DNA of 57,470 bases from DASSWG01 sp041689995. Its GTDB lineage: Bacteria > Bacteroidota > Bacteroidia > Flavobacteriales > Flavobacteriaceae. This document shows, piece after piece, positions 19,801 to 28,584 of the stretch. Made by a program: the position numbers and the translations under genes. The stretch is taken from contig JBDNFD010000085.1 in NCBI GenBank assembly GCA_041689995.1, positions 1 through 57,470 of the forward strand. Reading direction: 5' to 3'. The number at the start of each line of letters is the position of its first letter. The stretch's first letter is position 1. A model generated the notes under the pieces. It was given only the letters and a program-made list of their open reading frames with translations. It was not told the origin of the DNA and ran no database searches.

Positions 19801-19808
19801 CAAAATTA
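19801..19808 (-). promoter_or_regulatory. Possible -7 element of fbaA
   Basis: On the minus strand TAATTTTG (TANNTTTG) lies about 31 bases before the fbaA ATG. No clear TTG is found at the expected distance upstream. Confidence 0.4.
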
Positions 19809-19823
19809 CTAAAATAAAACAGT

Positions 19824-22397
19824 TTAAAACGGATAGTTGATACCGAAATGATATACCGCATTTCCGAAGTTGTAATCACGGAACCACTTTTGGTCATCAT
19901 TTGAAGGCGCATAGGTTTTGAAACCGACATCGATGCGGATCACAAAAAAATGAACATCGTAACGAAACCCAAATCCAGAACCAACGGCCAAATCAGAAAG
20001 ATCAGAAAAGGAAGTAAAGGTTGAAGCTTCGTCGTTCACATTATCCAGAACGTGCCAAATATTTCCGGCATCGATAAAAAATGCCCCGAATAAATCCCCA
20101 AAAAGATTGAACCGATGCTCTATATTAAAAGCTAATTTAAAGTTCGCTTCATTGAATTCATTGGTGCCGCCGGTACTTCCTGGACCAAGGTCATAAGATT
20201 GCCATCCACGGTTATCATTTGCACCGCCAGCAAAAAAACTTCTGGAGAAAGGAATGCTTTTGGAATTGCCATATGGAATTGCAATACCACCGAAAGCCCT
20301 TGCGGCAATTGTATTTTTAAAACCCAAATCCCAGTGCTTTGCAATTCCCAATTCCAATTTCGCATATTGGGAATATTGCACCCCAGAAAGTTCATATTTC
20401 CCCTTTTCATTTTTCTTGAGTCCCAGCAAAGGTGAAAGTAACGACAACGTATTTCCAGCAAATTCAATTTTACCCCGAAATCGGGTGAATTCTTGATCGT
20501 AAATACTACTGGCTGTATTCAAAATATATGAAAAATTACTTGCAACAATCAGGTTGTTTTCCGAAAGCCGATCTTTCCGCTCAATCACATTTCTTACCTC
20601 CCGAAGTTCTTCAGAAGTCAGCCCATAATCTTCATGGTTCTTAATATCCGAAATAAAATTATCGGCACCTTCGGGAATACTGAGATTTCCACTTTCGGGA
20701 TTGAAATAACCAGATGGCACCTGATTGACGTTATCGAGCGCAATTTCATTCAAACGGGAAAAAGAATTTTTATAGATATTGAAATAGTTTGGGACATTCA
20801 AATTTCTCACAAATTGAATATCGATTAAATCAAGCAAATGGGTCAAAGATTTTGAAGGTTCCCATTGATAAGAAAAAGCAGCCGTTAGGTTACGTTTGTC
20901 CAAACCTATATTTTTCTGGGAACTCATCCCCGCCCGAATGGTGGTGAACGGTGACATATATTTCGGAATAATTTTGTCCAAATTCGCTGGAAAGGCAATT
21001 TTTGGAAGTGTCAGTTTCAAATCGGTCCCGACTTCATTTATATTAAAAAACCGGGTTTCATTTTTTGCGGCATCACTGGAATTTCCTATACTTCCACGGG
21101 CAGAAAGTTCCAGGATTTCCGCTCCCCCAAAAAGGTTTCTAACCAAAAAAGAAGGCCCAAAACCAATCCCAAAATCTTGGATATTGCTACGATATGTTTC
21201 CACATTAAAAGTTAAATCAAACTTTTTCTTTGGGGTAAGCAAAATGTTTGCGATGAGTTTCGTGTTCGTCGTATCCCTCGGATCATCAATATATTGTATA
21301 TCCGGATAATTGAACATGCGCAATTCATTCAAGCGATTGTATGTCAAACTTCTATTTATGTCCTTATAAAGATCGCCAACTTTTATAAAAACAGCGTCCG
21401 TCATGGTTTCTGAATTAAATTTTGGTTTACCGAAACTGTATAAATTCACCTCTTCGTGTTGCTCTTTATATTTAATGGGCTGATCTCGATTTGAAAAAGT
21501 ATAGTCGGTTACAATATTCACTTCGCTAATGGTGTGTATTTTGAACGGAATATATATTAAAGAGTCGTTCCGGCTTCTGTTACGATTGCTTATGACCAGT
21601 TCAATGTTCACCTTGTGCCCCGTATCTACCGTATCGGCAATAAAACTAATGTGTTCTTCCTCAAAATGGTATAAACCCGTATTCCTGAAAAGTGCGGTCA
21701 ATCGCTCCCTTTCTTGATTAAAGTCGAGTGTTTTGAACTTTTTGCCAGAAATTACAAACGACTGCTTTTTATTCGCTTCATAAATGGAATCAACATCATG
21801 TGAAGCAATGTTTGTATTAATAGAATCAACGATATAAGGCTGGTGTGGAACCACGTAATATTTAACCTGTGCTCTTTTTTTGTCCCCTTTTATAATTTCA
21901 TAATCTGTCTCCGCATTGAACCAACCAAAATTGTAATAATATGCTTTCAACCGGTTTGCCGATTCCTTGGTTAATTTTTCCTTGAGAATGGTGGGTGCTT
22001 CCCCCGCTTCCTTTATCGTATTGTTCAAACCGATATAGGATTCCCGCAGCTTATGCAATTGTTTTTCGGAAAAAATAGTTATTAAATTATCTTTTCGTCC
22101 AGAATTCTTATTCGCCCATGTGGTGAAAGAAGAATCTGGTTTTTCTTTGGCCAAATTAAAAATGTGCAAGCGCAAAGGAATACCAAGGATTTTGACATTG
22201 GGTTCCTGATAAATTTGGGAATAAATAAGTGGGTCAGAAATTTCTTCCCCATCTTGAAGAATCGTATTTTCCGTCAAAAGATATTCCCCCTCCCCGACCC
22301 TTTTTACCGCATTACAGGAAACAAGGATAACAGCGGTTAAAAGAATTAATGATATTTTTGCAATTATAGGTTTCAAATAGGCGCCTTTACGCTTCAA
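19824..22397 (-). CDS. tamL: TamL, lipoprotein Omp85-family partner of TamB
   Basis: 857 residues. N-terminal lipoprotein signal with lipobox LVSC (Cys about 28), POTRA-like periplasmic region (about 30-380), and a C-terminal Omp85 beta-barrel (about 390-857). Barrel motifs include FFAGGANDNRGWQSYDLGPG (the conserved lid-lock-like RGW) and the terminal FGNAVYHFGINYPF ending in Phe. A lipid-anchored TamA variant is described in Bacteroidota as TamL. Start: the listed end is a TTG that overlaps a -7-like TATTTTTG, so the next TTG at 22376 (giving MKPIIAKISLILL) may be real. Only 15 bases separate it from the divergent TrmH gene. Confidence 0.9.
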   Translation of the reverse strand: MKRKGAYLKPIIAKISLILLTAVILVSCNAVKRVGEGEYLLTENTILQDGEEISDPLIYSQIYQEPNVKILGIPLRLHIFNLAKEKPDSSFTTWANKNSGRKDNLITIFSEKQLHKLRESYIGLNNTIKEAGEAPTILKEKLTKESANRLKAYYYNFGWFNAETDYEIIKGDKKRAQVKYYVVPHQPYIVDSINTNIASHDVDSIYEANKKQSFVISGKKFKTLDFNQERERLTALFRNTGLYHFEEEHISFIADTVDTGHKVNIELVISNRNRSRNDSLIYIPFKIHTISEVNIVTDYTFSNRDQPIKYKEQHEEVNLYSFGKPKFNSETMTDAVFIKVGDLYKDINRSLTYNRLNELRMFNYPDIQYIDDPRDTTNTKLIANILLTPKKKFDLTFNVETYRSNIQDFGIGFGPSFLVRNLFGGAEILELSARGSIGNSSDAAKNETRFFNINEVGTDLKLTLPKIAFPANLDKIIPKYMSPFTTIRAGMSSQKNIGLDKRNLTAAFSYQWEPSKSLTHLLDLIDIQFVRNLNVPNYFNIYKNSFSRLNEIALDNVNQVPSGYFNPESGNLSIPEGADNFISDIKNHEDYGLTSEELREVRNVIERKDRLSENNLIVASNFSYILNTASSIYDQEFTRFRGKIEFAGNTLSLLSPLLGLKKNEKGKYELSGVQYSQYAKLELGIAKHWDLGFKNTIAARAFGGIAIPYGNSKSIPFSRSFFAGGANDNRGWQSYDLGPGSTGGTNEFNEANFKLAFNIEHRFNLFGDLFGAFFIDAGNIWHVLDNVNDEASTFTSFSDLSDLAVGSGFGFRYDVHFFVIRIDVGFKTYAPSNDDQKWFRDYNFGNAVYHFGINYPF

Positions 22398-22412
22398 AAA
22401 TACAGTATTTGC

Positions 22413-23141
22413 ATGGTTGGCAAAAACAAAATAAAGTTAATAAACAGTCTGAAGCAAAAAAAGCAACGCATCAAAAACGCCTTGTTCATTGCGGAAGGCA
22501 TAAAAACAGTGAATGAACTCTTGCGTTCTTCTTTCGAGTTGGAAATGATTTTTTCTACGGAGCCAATTTTGGAAGCTCCCAACGAAAAATTTATATCAGT
22601 AAGCGATCAAGAATTAAAGAAAATCAGCCAACTGACCACGCCACAAACGGTTTTGGCTTTATTCAAAATCCCTGCTCAAAAACCTATTTCCCCGAACGGA
22701 TTGATCCTTGCACTTGACGGAATTAGGGACCCAGGAAACTTGGGCACAATTATCCGCCTTTGTGATTGGTTTGGCATATCCAATCTTATTTGCTCAAAAG
22801 ACACTGTCGATTGTTACAGTCCTAAGGTTATTCAAGCAAGTATGGGATCCATTGCAAGGATAAACTTGGTTTATCTCCATTTAGAAAATTATTTAAAAAA
22901 TACAACAAAACCGATTTATGGAACCTTTCTTTCTGGGGAAAATATTTATGCGGCCGAATTTTCGAACGACGGCATTTTGGTTTTGGGGAACGAAGCCAAT
23001 GGTATTTCCGCACAAATCGAAAAATTGGCCACTACAAAGCTGAGCATTCCTCAATTTGGTGAAACGAAAACCACAGAAAGCCTGAACGTAGCCACTGCGA
23101 CCGCAATTTGTCTGAGTGAATTCAGACGCCCAAAATCCTAA
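22413..23141 (+). CDS. TrmH/SpoU family RNA 2'-O-methyltransferase (copy 1)
   Basis: 242 residues. An N-terminal SpoU substrate-binding-like segment (SLKQKKQRIKNALFIAEGIK) precedes the SPOUT catalytic domain. All three family motifs are present: ALDGIRDPGNLGTIIRLCDWFG (motif 1, about 107-128, with Asn and Arg), GILVLGNEANGIS (motif 2) and LSIPQFGETKTTESLNVATATAI (motif 3). It probably 2'-O-methylates a ribose in rRNA or tRNA; the site cannot be told. It is divergent from tamL and ends two bases before the convergent pepD. Confidence 0.92.
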   Translation: MVGKNKIKLINSLKQKKQRIKNALFIAEGIKTVNELLRSSFELEMIFSTEPILEAPNEKFISVSDQELKKISQLTTPQTVLALFKIPAQKPISPNGLILALDGIRDPGNLGTIIRLCDWFGISNLICSKDTVDCYSPKVIQASMGSIARINLVYLHLENYLKNTTKPIYGTFLSGENIYAAEFSNDGILVLGNEANGISAQIEKLATTKLSIPQFGETKTTESLNVATATAICLSEFRRPKS

Positions 23142-23143
23142 AT

Positions 23144-24613
23144 TTAAGATTCAGTTTTTTCCGGAATGTTCTCTAAAATCTCCAAAAGGAATTTCCAGTA
23201 CTTTTTCACGGAAGAAATACTGGCTCTTTCGTCTGGTGAATGTGCTCCACGAATGGTCGGGCCAAAAGAAATCATATCCATTTTTGGATAATGGCTTCCG
23301 ATAATTCCGCATTCCAAACCAGCATGACATGCAGCGACTTCAGCTTTCTCACCATTCATTTTTTCATATAAATTATCCAAAACCGTCAAAATGGCTGAGT
23401 TGCGGTCAGGCTTCCAACCGGGATAATCACCGTCAATGGCAACTTCCATTCCACCAAGTTCGAAAGCGGAACGCAAACTATTCGCCAAATCCCATTTATT
23501 GGATTCCACAGAAGAACGCGTTAAGCACAAAATTTGACTATTCCCATTTTCCACTTCCACTTTTGCAATGTTGTTGGAGGTTTCCACAAGCCCTTCAATC
23601 TCCGGACTCATCCGATAAACCCCGTTTACAGCCGCGTACACAGATTTCAAAAATGCTTTCTGTGCTGCATCTTCCATCACTTTTGCAGGCATTTTTGTAC
23701 TTTCGAATGTGATGTTTAAATTTTCTTCGAGGGAAGCATATTCCGTTTTAATAGCTTCTGCCAATTCGGAAAACCTATTCTTAAAATCAGCTATTTTGGT
23801 TTTTTCAACAACCACAATAGCATTGCTTTCCCGAGGAATGGCATTGCGAAGTCCGCCACCTTTTATCTCAGAGATTTGTAAGCCGCAGTGAATAAATCCG
23901 TCGTACAGCATCCGGTTCATCAATTTATTGGCATTTCCCAATCCTTTAATAATATCCATTCCAGAATGTCCGCCATTCAATCCGTTGACCGAAATTTTGA
24001 AAGTGCTATCATTTTCTGAAGTTTTCTTAACAGCGTATGTTTTTGTAGCGGTAATATCGATTCCTCCGGCACATCCAATCCCAATTTCATCATCTTCTTC
24101 GGTATCCAAGTTAAGGAGGATTTCACCGCTCAAAATATCTTCATCCAGATTTTTCGCACCGGTCATTCCTGTTTCTTCATCAATAGTGAACAAAGCTTCC
24201 AATGCGGGATGTGCAATTTCCTTGCTCTCCAAAATCGCCATGATCGAAGCAACGCCTAAACCGTTATCCGCGCCCAAAGTAGTTCCTTTGGCTCGGACCC
24301 AATCACCATCTACATACATTTCAATTCCTTGGGTAGCAAAATCAAAATTAGTCTGATTGTTCTTTTGGTGCACCATATCCAAATGCGATTGCAACACCAC
24401 CTTTTTCCGATTTTCCATTCCATTGGTGGCCGGTTTTTTTATAATCACATTTCCGGCACTATCTTCAATGGTTTCCAAACCCAAATTCTTTCCGAATTCC
24501 TTCATAAAAGCAATCACGCGTTCCTCTTTTTTCGAAGGTCTCGGCACTGCGTTTAATTTCGCGAAATTATTCCATACCGCTTTCGGCTCCAGTTGTTTTA
24601 TTTCTTCATTCAT
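23144..24613 (-). CDS. pepD: Aminoacyl-histidine dipeptidase (PepD, M20 family)
   Basis: 489 residues, cytosolic M20 metallopeptidase cleaving Xaa-His (carnosine-type) dipeptides and other dipeptides. Two-zinc ligands and catalytic residues are visible: KVVLQSHLDMVHQ (His about 80), LGADNGLGVA (Asp about 119), FTIDEETGMTG (catalytic Glu pair about 149-150), LNLDTEEDDEIGIGCAGG, and C-terminal HAGLECGIIG. The dimerisation lid (NGLNGGHSGMDI) lies at about 210. It has its own promoter at 24635-24664 and ends almost against the convergent TrmH gene. Confidence 0.95.
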   Translation of the reverse strand: MNEEIKQLEPKAVWNNFAKLNAVPRPSKKEERVIAFMKEFGKNLGLETIEDSAGNVIIKKPATNGMENRKKVVLQSHLDMVHQKNNQTNFDFATQGIEMYVDGDWVRAKGTTLGADNGLGVASIMAILESKEIAHPALEALFTIDEETGMTGAKNLDEDILSGEILLNLDTEEDDEIGIGCAGGIDITATKTYAVKKTSENDSTFKISVNGLNGGHSGMDIIKGLGNANKLMNRMLYDGFIHCGLQISEIKGGGLRNAIPRESNAIVVVEKTKIADFKNRFSELAEAIKTEYASLEENLNITFESTKMPAKVMEDAAQKAFLKSVYAAVNGVYRMSPEIEGLVETSNNIAKVEVENGNSQILCLTRSSVESNKWDLANSLRSAFELGGMEVAIDGDYPGWKPDRNSAILTVLDNLYEKMNGEKAEVAACHAGLECGIIGSHYPKMDMISFGPTIRGAHSPDERASISSVKKYWKFLLEILENIPEKTES

Positions 24614-24634
24614 AATTTAAATTTTTTAGGATTA

Positions 24635-24664
24635 CAAAGGTATCGGAAATTGAACAAGAACAAA
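24635..24664 (-). promoter_or_regulatory. Bacteroidota-type promoter of pepD
   Basis: On the minus strand a TTTTG ending at 24661, an 18-base spacer and TACCTTTG at 24642-24635 match TTG-N17-23-TANNTTTG. It sits about 22 bases before the pepD ATG. Confidence 0.7.
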
Positions 24665-24774
24665 ATTCATTTAAAGATATATCTCCCGATTTTATAATAA
24701 TCTTAAAGTATGGCCCAATTTTTCATCTTGAAACTGTGTATCGTTTTTTGAATAAGATTTCTTAATTTTATCCG

Positions 24775-25836
24775 GTGAAGCAACGCACCCATTTTGTACT
24801 AGCTATTTTCTTGCCCATACAAATTGGTTTGGTGAACTTTCTGTCCCACTTTCCCAAGTTTGTGGAAACCTATTATAGTAACGGTATTTATCCGGTTATT
24901 TCCCAAGTGGAACATTTTGCTTTGGGTTGGATCCCATTTTCTGTGGGTGATTTTTTATATGCGTTACTGATATTACTTCTGGTACGGTGGATTTATTTCC
25001 GCATAAAAACCCGATTAAGAAATCCCAAAAGTTGGATTTTGGAAGCATTCGCAACACTCTCGATTTTATACGCATGCTTCCATATTTTTTGGGGCTTCAA
25101 TTATTATCGGTTGCCGTTGCACCAAGCTTTGCATATTGAAAATGAATATACCGAGGAGGAATTGATTGCTTTCACACAAAAATTAATCGAAACTTCCAAC
25201 GAACTTCAAATGGAAATCACGCATAACGATTCGTTGAAAGTGGAATTTCCGTTCGAAAAAAGTGAAATTAGGAGTAAAAGTATTGAAGGTTATGCCGTTA
25301 TAAAAACCAAATATCCGAAATTACATTATACCCAAAGAAGTGTAAAGCCTTCTCTTTACAGCATTCCACTGACTTACATGGGTTTCAATGGTTATTTGAA
25401 CCCGTTGACCAATGAAGCACAAATTAATAACCAATTGCCAGAATTCAGGATGGCCAGCACTGCAAGCCATGAAATTGGGCATCAATTAGGGTTTGCCAAA
25501 GAAAATGAAGCCAATTTTATTGCCTGTTTGGTAACGATGAACCATCCGAATGTTTATTTTCGATATGTCGGAAACACTTTTGCGCTGCAATATTGCATGA
25601 ACGAAGTATATCTTCGCGATCGCGATATGGCCCAATGTCTCATTGATGGTCTGCACTATGGAATTCGTCTTAATTATGAGGAAATGGAAACATTTTGGGA
25701 TGCCCATCAAAATCCGTTCGAACCATTTTTTAAATTGTTTTACGGGAATTATTTAAAAGCAAACAACCAGCCGCAAGGAATGAAAAGCTATAATTATGTG
25801 GTGGCTTTGCTGGTGAATTATTTTCAAGATAAATAA
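24775..25836 (+). CDS. DUF3810 family membrane protein, probable zinc-metallopeptidase
   Basis: 353 residues with two or three N-terminal transmembrane segments (about 5-25, 55-75, 90-110) and a C-terminal soluble domain. That domain contains MASTASHEIGHQLGFAKENEANF, a HExxH-like zinc motif followed by E-A-N-F as the possible third ligand. The family (DUF3810) has no assigned substrate. Start is GTG at 24775, preceded by a near-consensus TAATTTTA. It is followed after 10 bases by the second TrmH-family gene, so the two probably form an operon. Confidence 0.88.
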   Translation: MKQRTHFVLAIFLPIQIGLVNFLSHFPKFVETYYSNGIYPVISQVEHFALGWIPFSVGDFLYALLILLLVRWIYFRIKTRLRNPKSWILEAFATLSILYACFHIFWGFNYYRLPLHQALHIENEYTEEELIAFTQKLIETSNELQMEITHNDSLKVEFPFEKSEIRSKSIEGYAVIKTKYPKLHYTQRSVKPSLYSIPLTYMGFNGYLNPLTNEAQINNQLPEFRMASTASHEIGHQLGFAKENEANFIACLVTMNHPNVYFRYVGNTFALQYCMNEVYLRDRDMAQCLIDGLHYGIRLNYEEMETFWDAHQNPFEPFFKLFYGNYLKANNQPQGMKSYNYVVALLVNYFQDK

Positions 25837-25846
25837 GACGGGAACT

Positions 25847-26635
25847 ATGTGGAAACAAATAAGCAGCGCACAAAATGCAGCGATAAAAAAACTTTTACTG
25901 CTACAAGAAAAAGCCCGAGCACGAAAAAAGCACGGTTTATTTGTCATTGAAGGTCTTCGCGAACTCATCTTGGCACAAAAAAGTGGATATGAGTTGACTG
26001 AAATTTATAGTTGCCCGGAGGTTTGTCAGCTAGAAAATCCTTCTGTTTTCCAAGAAATACCCATTACTGAAATAACCGCGGAAGTTTATGGAAAAATAGC
26101 TTATCGTGGGAGTACCGAAGGCATTATTGGAATTGCCAGAACAAAAGACCTTTCTTTGGAAAAGCTTCGTTTGGAAACAAAAAAACCATTGATTTTAGTG
26201 GCCGAAGCCCCGGAAAAACCAGGAAATATCGGTGCATTATTACGCACGGCCGACGCGGCAAAGCTGGATGCGGTGATCATTGCGGACCCAAAAACAGATC
26301 TTTATTCCCCAAATGTTGTTCGATCAAGCGTGGGCGGTTTGTTCACCAATCAGTTGGCGATGGGAACCAGCGAGGAAATTATTGATTTTTTAAACAAAAA
26401 GGGGATTGCCATCTACGCCGCGATTTTACAAGAATCGATCAACTATTTACAAGCCGATTTTACTGCTGCCTCCGCAATTGTTTTAGGAACCGAGGCCACT
26501 GGATTGAGCGAAATTTGGCGGAAAAGTGCCAATCAAAAGATCCGGATTTCTATGCGTGGACAAATTGACTCTTTGAATGTTTCGGTGGCTGCGGGAATAT
26601 TGATTTTTGAAGCAAAACGTCAACGAGATTCCTAA
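25847..26635 (+). CDS. TrmH/SpoU family RNA 2'-O-methyltransferase (copy 2)
   Basis: 262 residues, paralogous to the gene at 22413. SpoU substrate-binding region (ARKKHGLFVIEGLRELILA, about 25-43) is followed by motif 1 VAEAPEKPGNIGALLRTADAA, motif 2 AIVLGTEATGLSEIW and motif 3 IRISMRGQIDSLNVSVAAGI. Typical for rRNA or tRNA ribose methyltransferases such as TsnR/RlmB relatives; target unknown. Operonic with the DUF3810 gene. Confidence 0.92.
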   Translation: MWKQISSAQNAAIKKLLLLQEKARARKKHGLFVIEGLRELILAQKSGYELTEIYSCPEVCQLENPSVFQEIPITEITAEVYGKIAYRGSTEGIIGIARTKDLSLEKLRLETKKPLILVAEAPEKPGNIGALLRTADAAKLDAVIIADPKTDLYSPNVVRSSVGGLFTNQLAMGTSEEIIDFLNKKGIAIYAAILQESINYLQADFTAASAIVLGTEATGLSEIWRKSANQKIRISMRGQIDSLNVSVAAGILIFEAKRQRDS

Positions 26636-26669
26636 AAATAGGAAACGCAAAACTTCCTTTCCAATTTAA

Positions 26670-27221
26670 TTATTGAATTGCCCTTAAAATTTCGTCACTT
26701 AAAGGCTTCACTTTGCTTTCAAAACTAGCGACTAACTTTCCATTTTCATCCAATAGGAATTTGGTGAAATTCCACTTTATTTCCACGTCCATCACACCAT
26801 TTTCTTCTTTGGAAGTAAGCCATTTAAAAATGGGCGCAGTATCTGATCCTTTTACGGAAACTTTAGCGGCCATCGGAAAACTTACGCCATAGTTTTTTTT
26901 GCAAAAAGTTTCAATATCCGCGTTGCTTCCAGGTTCTTGTCCACCGAAGTTATTAGCGGGAAAACCTACGATCACCAAATTATCTTTATGTTTTTCATAT
27001 AATTCTTCCAACCCCTCATATTGTGGTGTAAATCCGCATTCTGAAGCAGTATTCACTACTAAAATCATTTTTCCTTTGAAATCTGAAAAGTCGATGGTTT
27101 CGCCAGTTAAAGATTCGACTTTAAAAGAATGGATGGAGTTTGTTTGCATAGGAGTTATAATTTTGGAAGGGATTGGTTCTAAAAATAAAACCAAAATAAA
27201 GATAGACAAAAGAACTTTCAT
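26670..27221 (-). CDS. Glutathione peroxidase-like thiol peroxidase, exported form
   Basis: 183 residues. A hydrophobic N-terminus (MKVLLSIFILVLFLEPIPSK) suggests export or membrane anchoring, followed by the glutathione-peroxidase fold. The peroxidatic Cys lies in LVVNTASECGFTPQY (about 62), the Gln/Asn in GFPANNFGGQEPGS, and the Trp in KWNFTKFLLD. A second Cys in ETFCKKNYG may act as resolving Cys, implying reduction by thioredoxin rather than glutathione, as for most bacterial members (family knowledge). It stands alone between convergent and unrelated genes. Confidence 0.92.
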   Translation of the reverse strand: MKVLLSIFILVLFLEPIPSKIITPMQTNSIHSFKVESLTGETIDFSDFKGKMILVVNTASECGFTPQYEGLEELYEKHKDNLVIVGFPANNFGGQEPGSNADIETFCKKNYGVSFPMAAKVSVKGSDTAPIFKWLTSKEENGVMDVEIKWNFTKFLLDENGKLVASFESKVKPLSDEILRAIQ

Positions 27222-27432
27222 ATATTTTTTTTGTAAAGATATGAAATTAAAACCCGTTCATAAGCCAAGAAGCGCAATTACAGAAGATTTTCTATAACTA
27301 TTATTAAAAAAGCAAAACCCACCCCCAATTTAAACAAACCGAGGATGGGAAAAAATTGCTATGAAAAAGAAAACATCGTCAATACATCTTAACGATATTC
27401 AAATATATAAATTTTTGTTAAGAATGCAAATT

Positions 27433-28545
27433 TTATGAAAACATATCTTTCACCTTTTCGAAAAAAGATTTATCGCTTTCTTCCGGTTGTGGTTCAAAGT
27501 TTTCATTTCCAACCATGGATTCAAAAAATTCACGCTGTTCTTTGGAAAGTGTTTTTGGTGTCCAAACGTTCACGTGCACCAATAGGTCCCCTTTTCCGTA
27601 ACCATTAATATTAGGAATTCCTTTTCCCCTCAAACGCAAAATCTTTCCACTTTGCATACCAGGTTCAATTTTGATGCGCACCTTTCCGGTAACGGTGCTG
27701 ATATCTTTTGAAGTACCAAGCACGGCATCAGAAATTCCGATATATAAATCATAATGGAGATTGTCGCCTTCGCGTTGCAAATCTCCGTGTGGAATTTCTT
27801 CCATCGCTATCAAAAGATCACCGGAAATTCCATTTCCTGGTGCTTCATTTCCTTTTCCGGAAACTTTCATTTGCATTCCATCTACCACACCGGCCGGAAT
27901 TTTTACGGAAACGGTTTCCTCCTTCATGACAAGGCCATGTGCGTCCGCCTCAGTAGGTTTGTGATCGATAACCTGCCCAGAACCACTGCACGTCGTACAC
28001 GGGGAAGCCGTTTGCATTCTTCCCAAGATGGTGTTTGTAATTCGGGTCACTTGCCCAGAACCACTGCAGACCGAACAGGTTTTGTAAGTGGTTCCTTTCG
28101 CTTGTATTTTTCTTTTTACCTTAATCTTTTTTTCGACCCCATTGGCAATCTCTTCCAAGGTCAGCTTCACCCGAATGCGGAGATTGCTACCTTTTACTTG
28201 GCGTTGACCTCCAAATCCGCCAAATCCACCGCCGCCGCCGAAAGCATTTCCAAAAATATCACCAAATTGGCTAAAAATATCGTCCATGTTCATGCCGCCG
28301 CCGCCGAAACCTGCACCTCCTTGAAAAGCCGCATGGCCATATTGGTCATAACGCGCCTTTTTGTCCGGATTGCTCAATATTTCATAGGCCTCAGCAGACT
28401 TTTTGAACATTTCTTCCGCCTTCGGATCATTATGGTTTCTGTCCGGATGGAATTCAATAGCTTTTTTTCTATAAGCCTTTTTTATTTCCGTCGCAGAAGC
28501 ACTTTTGCTAATTCCCAATATTTCGTAATAATCTTCTTTCATCAA
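27433..28545 (-). CDS. dnaJ: Molecular chaperone DnaJ
   Basis: 370 residues. J domain (about 5-68, HPD in EFHPDRNHND), a G/F-rich linker (about 75-112), a zinc region, then two C-terminal substrate-binding barrels and a dimerisation end. The zinc region contains only two CxxCxGxG repeats (CSVCSGSG and CTTCSGSG, about 155 and 183) instead of four; by spacing they match repeats 2 and 3, so zinc centre II is kept and centre I is lost. It stimulates DnaK ATPase and delivers unfolded clients. Downstream of grpE by 39 bases, same operon; dnaK is elsewhere. Confidence 0.96.
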   Translation of the reverse strand: MMKEDYYEILGISKSASATEIKKAYRKKAIEFHPDRNHNDPKAEEMFKKSAEAYEILSNPDKKARYDQYGHAAFQGGAGFGGGGMNMDDIFSQFGDIFGNAFGGGGGFGGFGGQRQVKGSNLRIRVKLTLEEIANGVEKKIKVKRKIQAKGTTYKTCSVCSGSGQVTRITNTILGRMQTASPCTTCSGSGQVIDHKPTEADAHGLVMKEETVSVKIPAGVVDGMQMKVSGKGNEAPGNGISGDLLIAMEEIPHGDLQREGDNLHYDLYIGISDAVLGTSKDISTVTGKVRIKIEPGMQSGKILRLRGKGIPNINGYGKGDLLVHVNVWTPKTLSKEQREFFESMVGNENFEPQPEESDKSFFEKVKDMFS

Positions 28546-28584
28546 TCAAAATTTCTTGTCAGTAAAATCTTTTCGGAATTGGTA

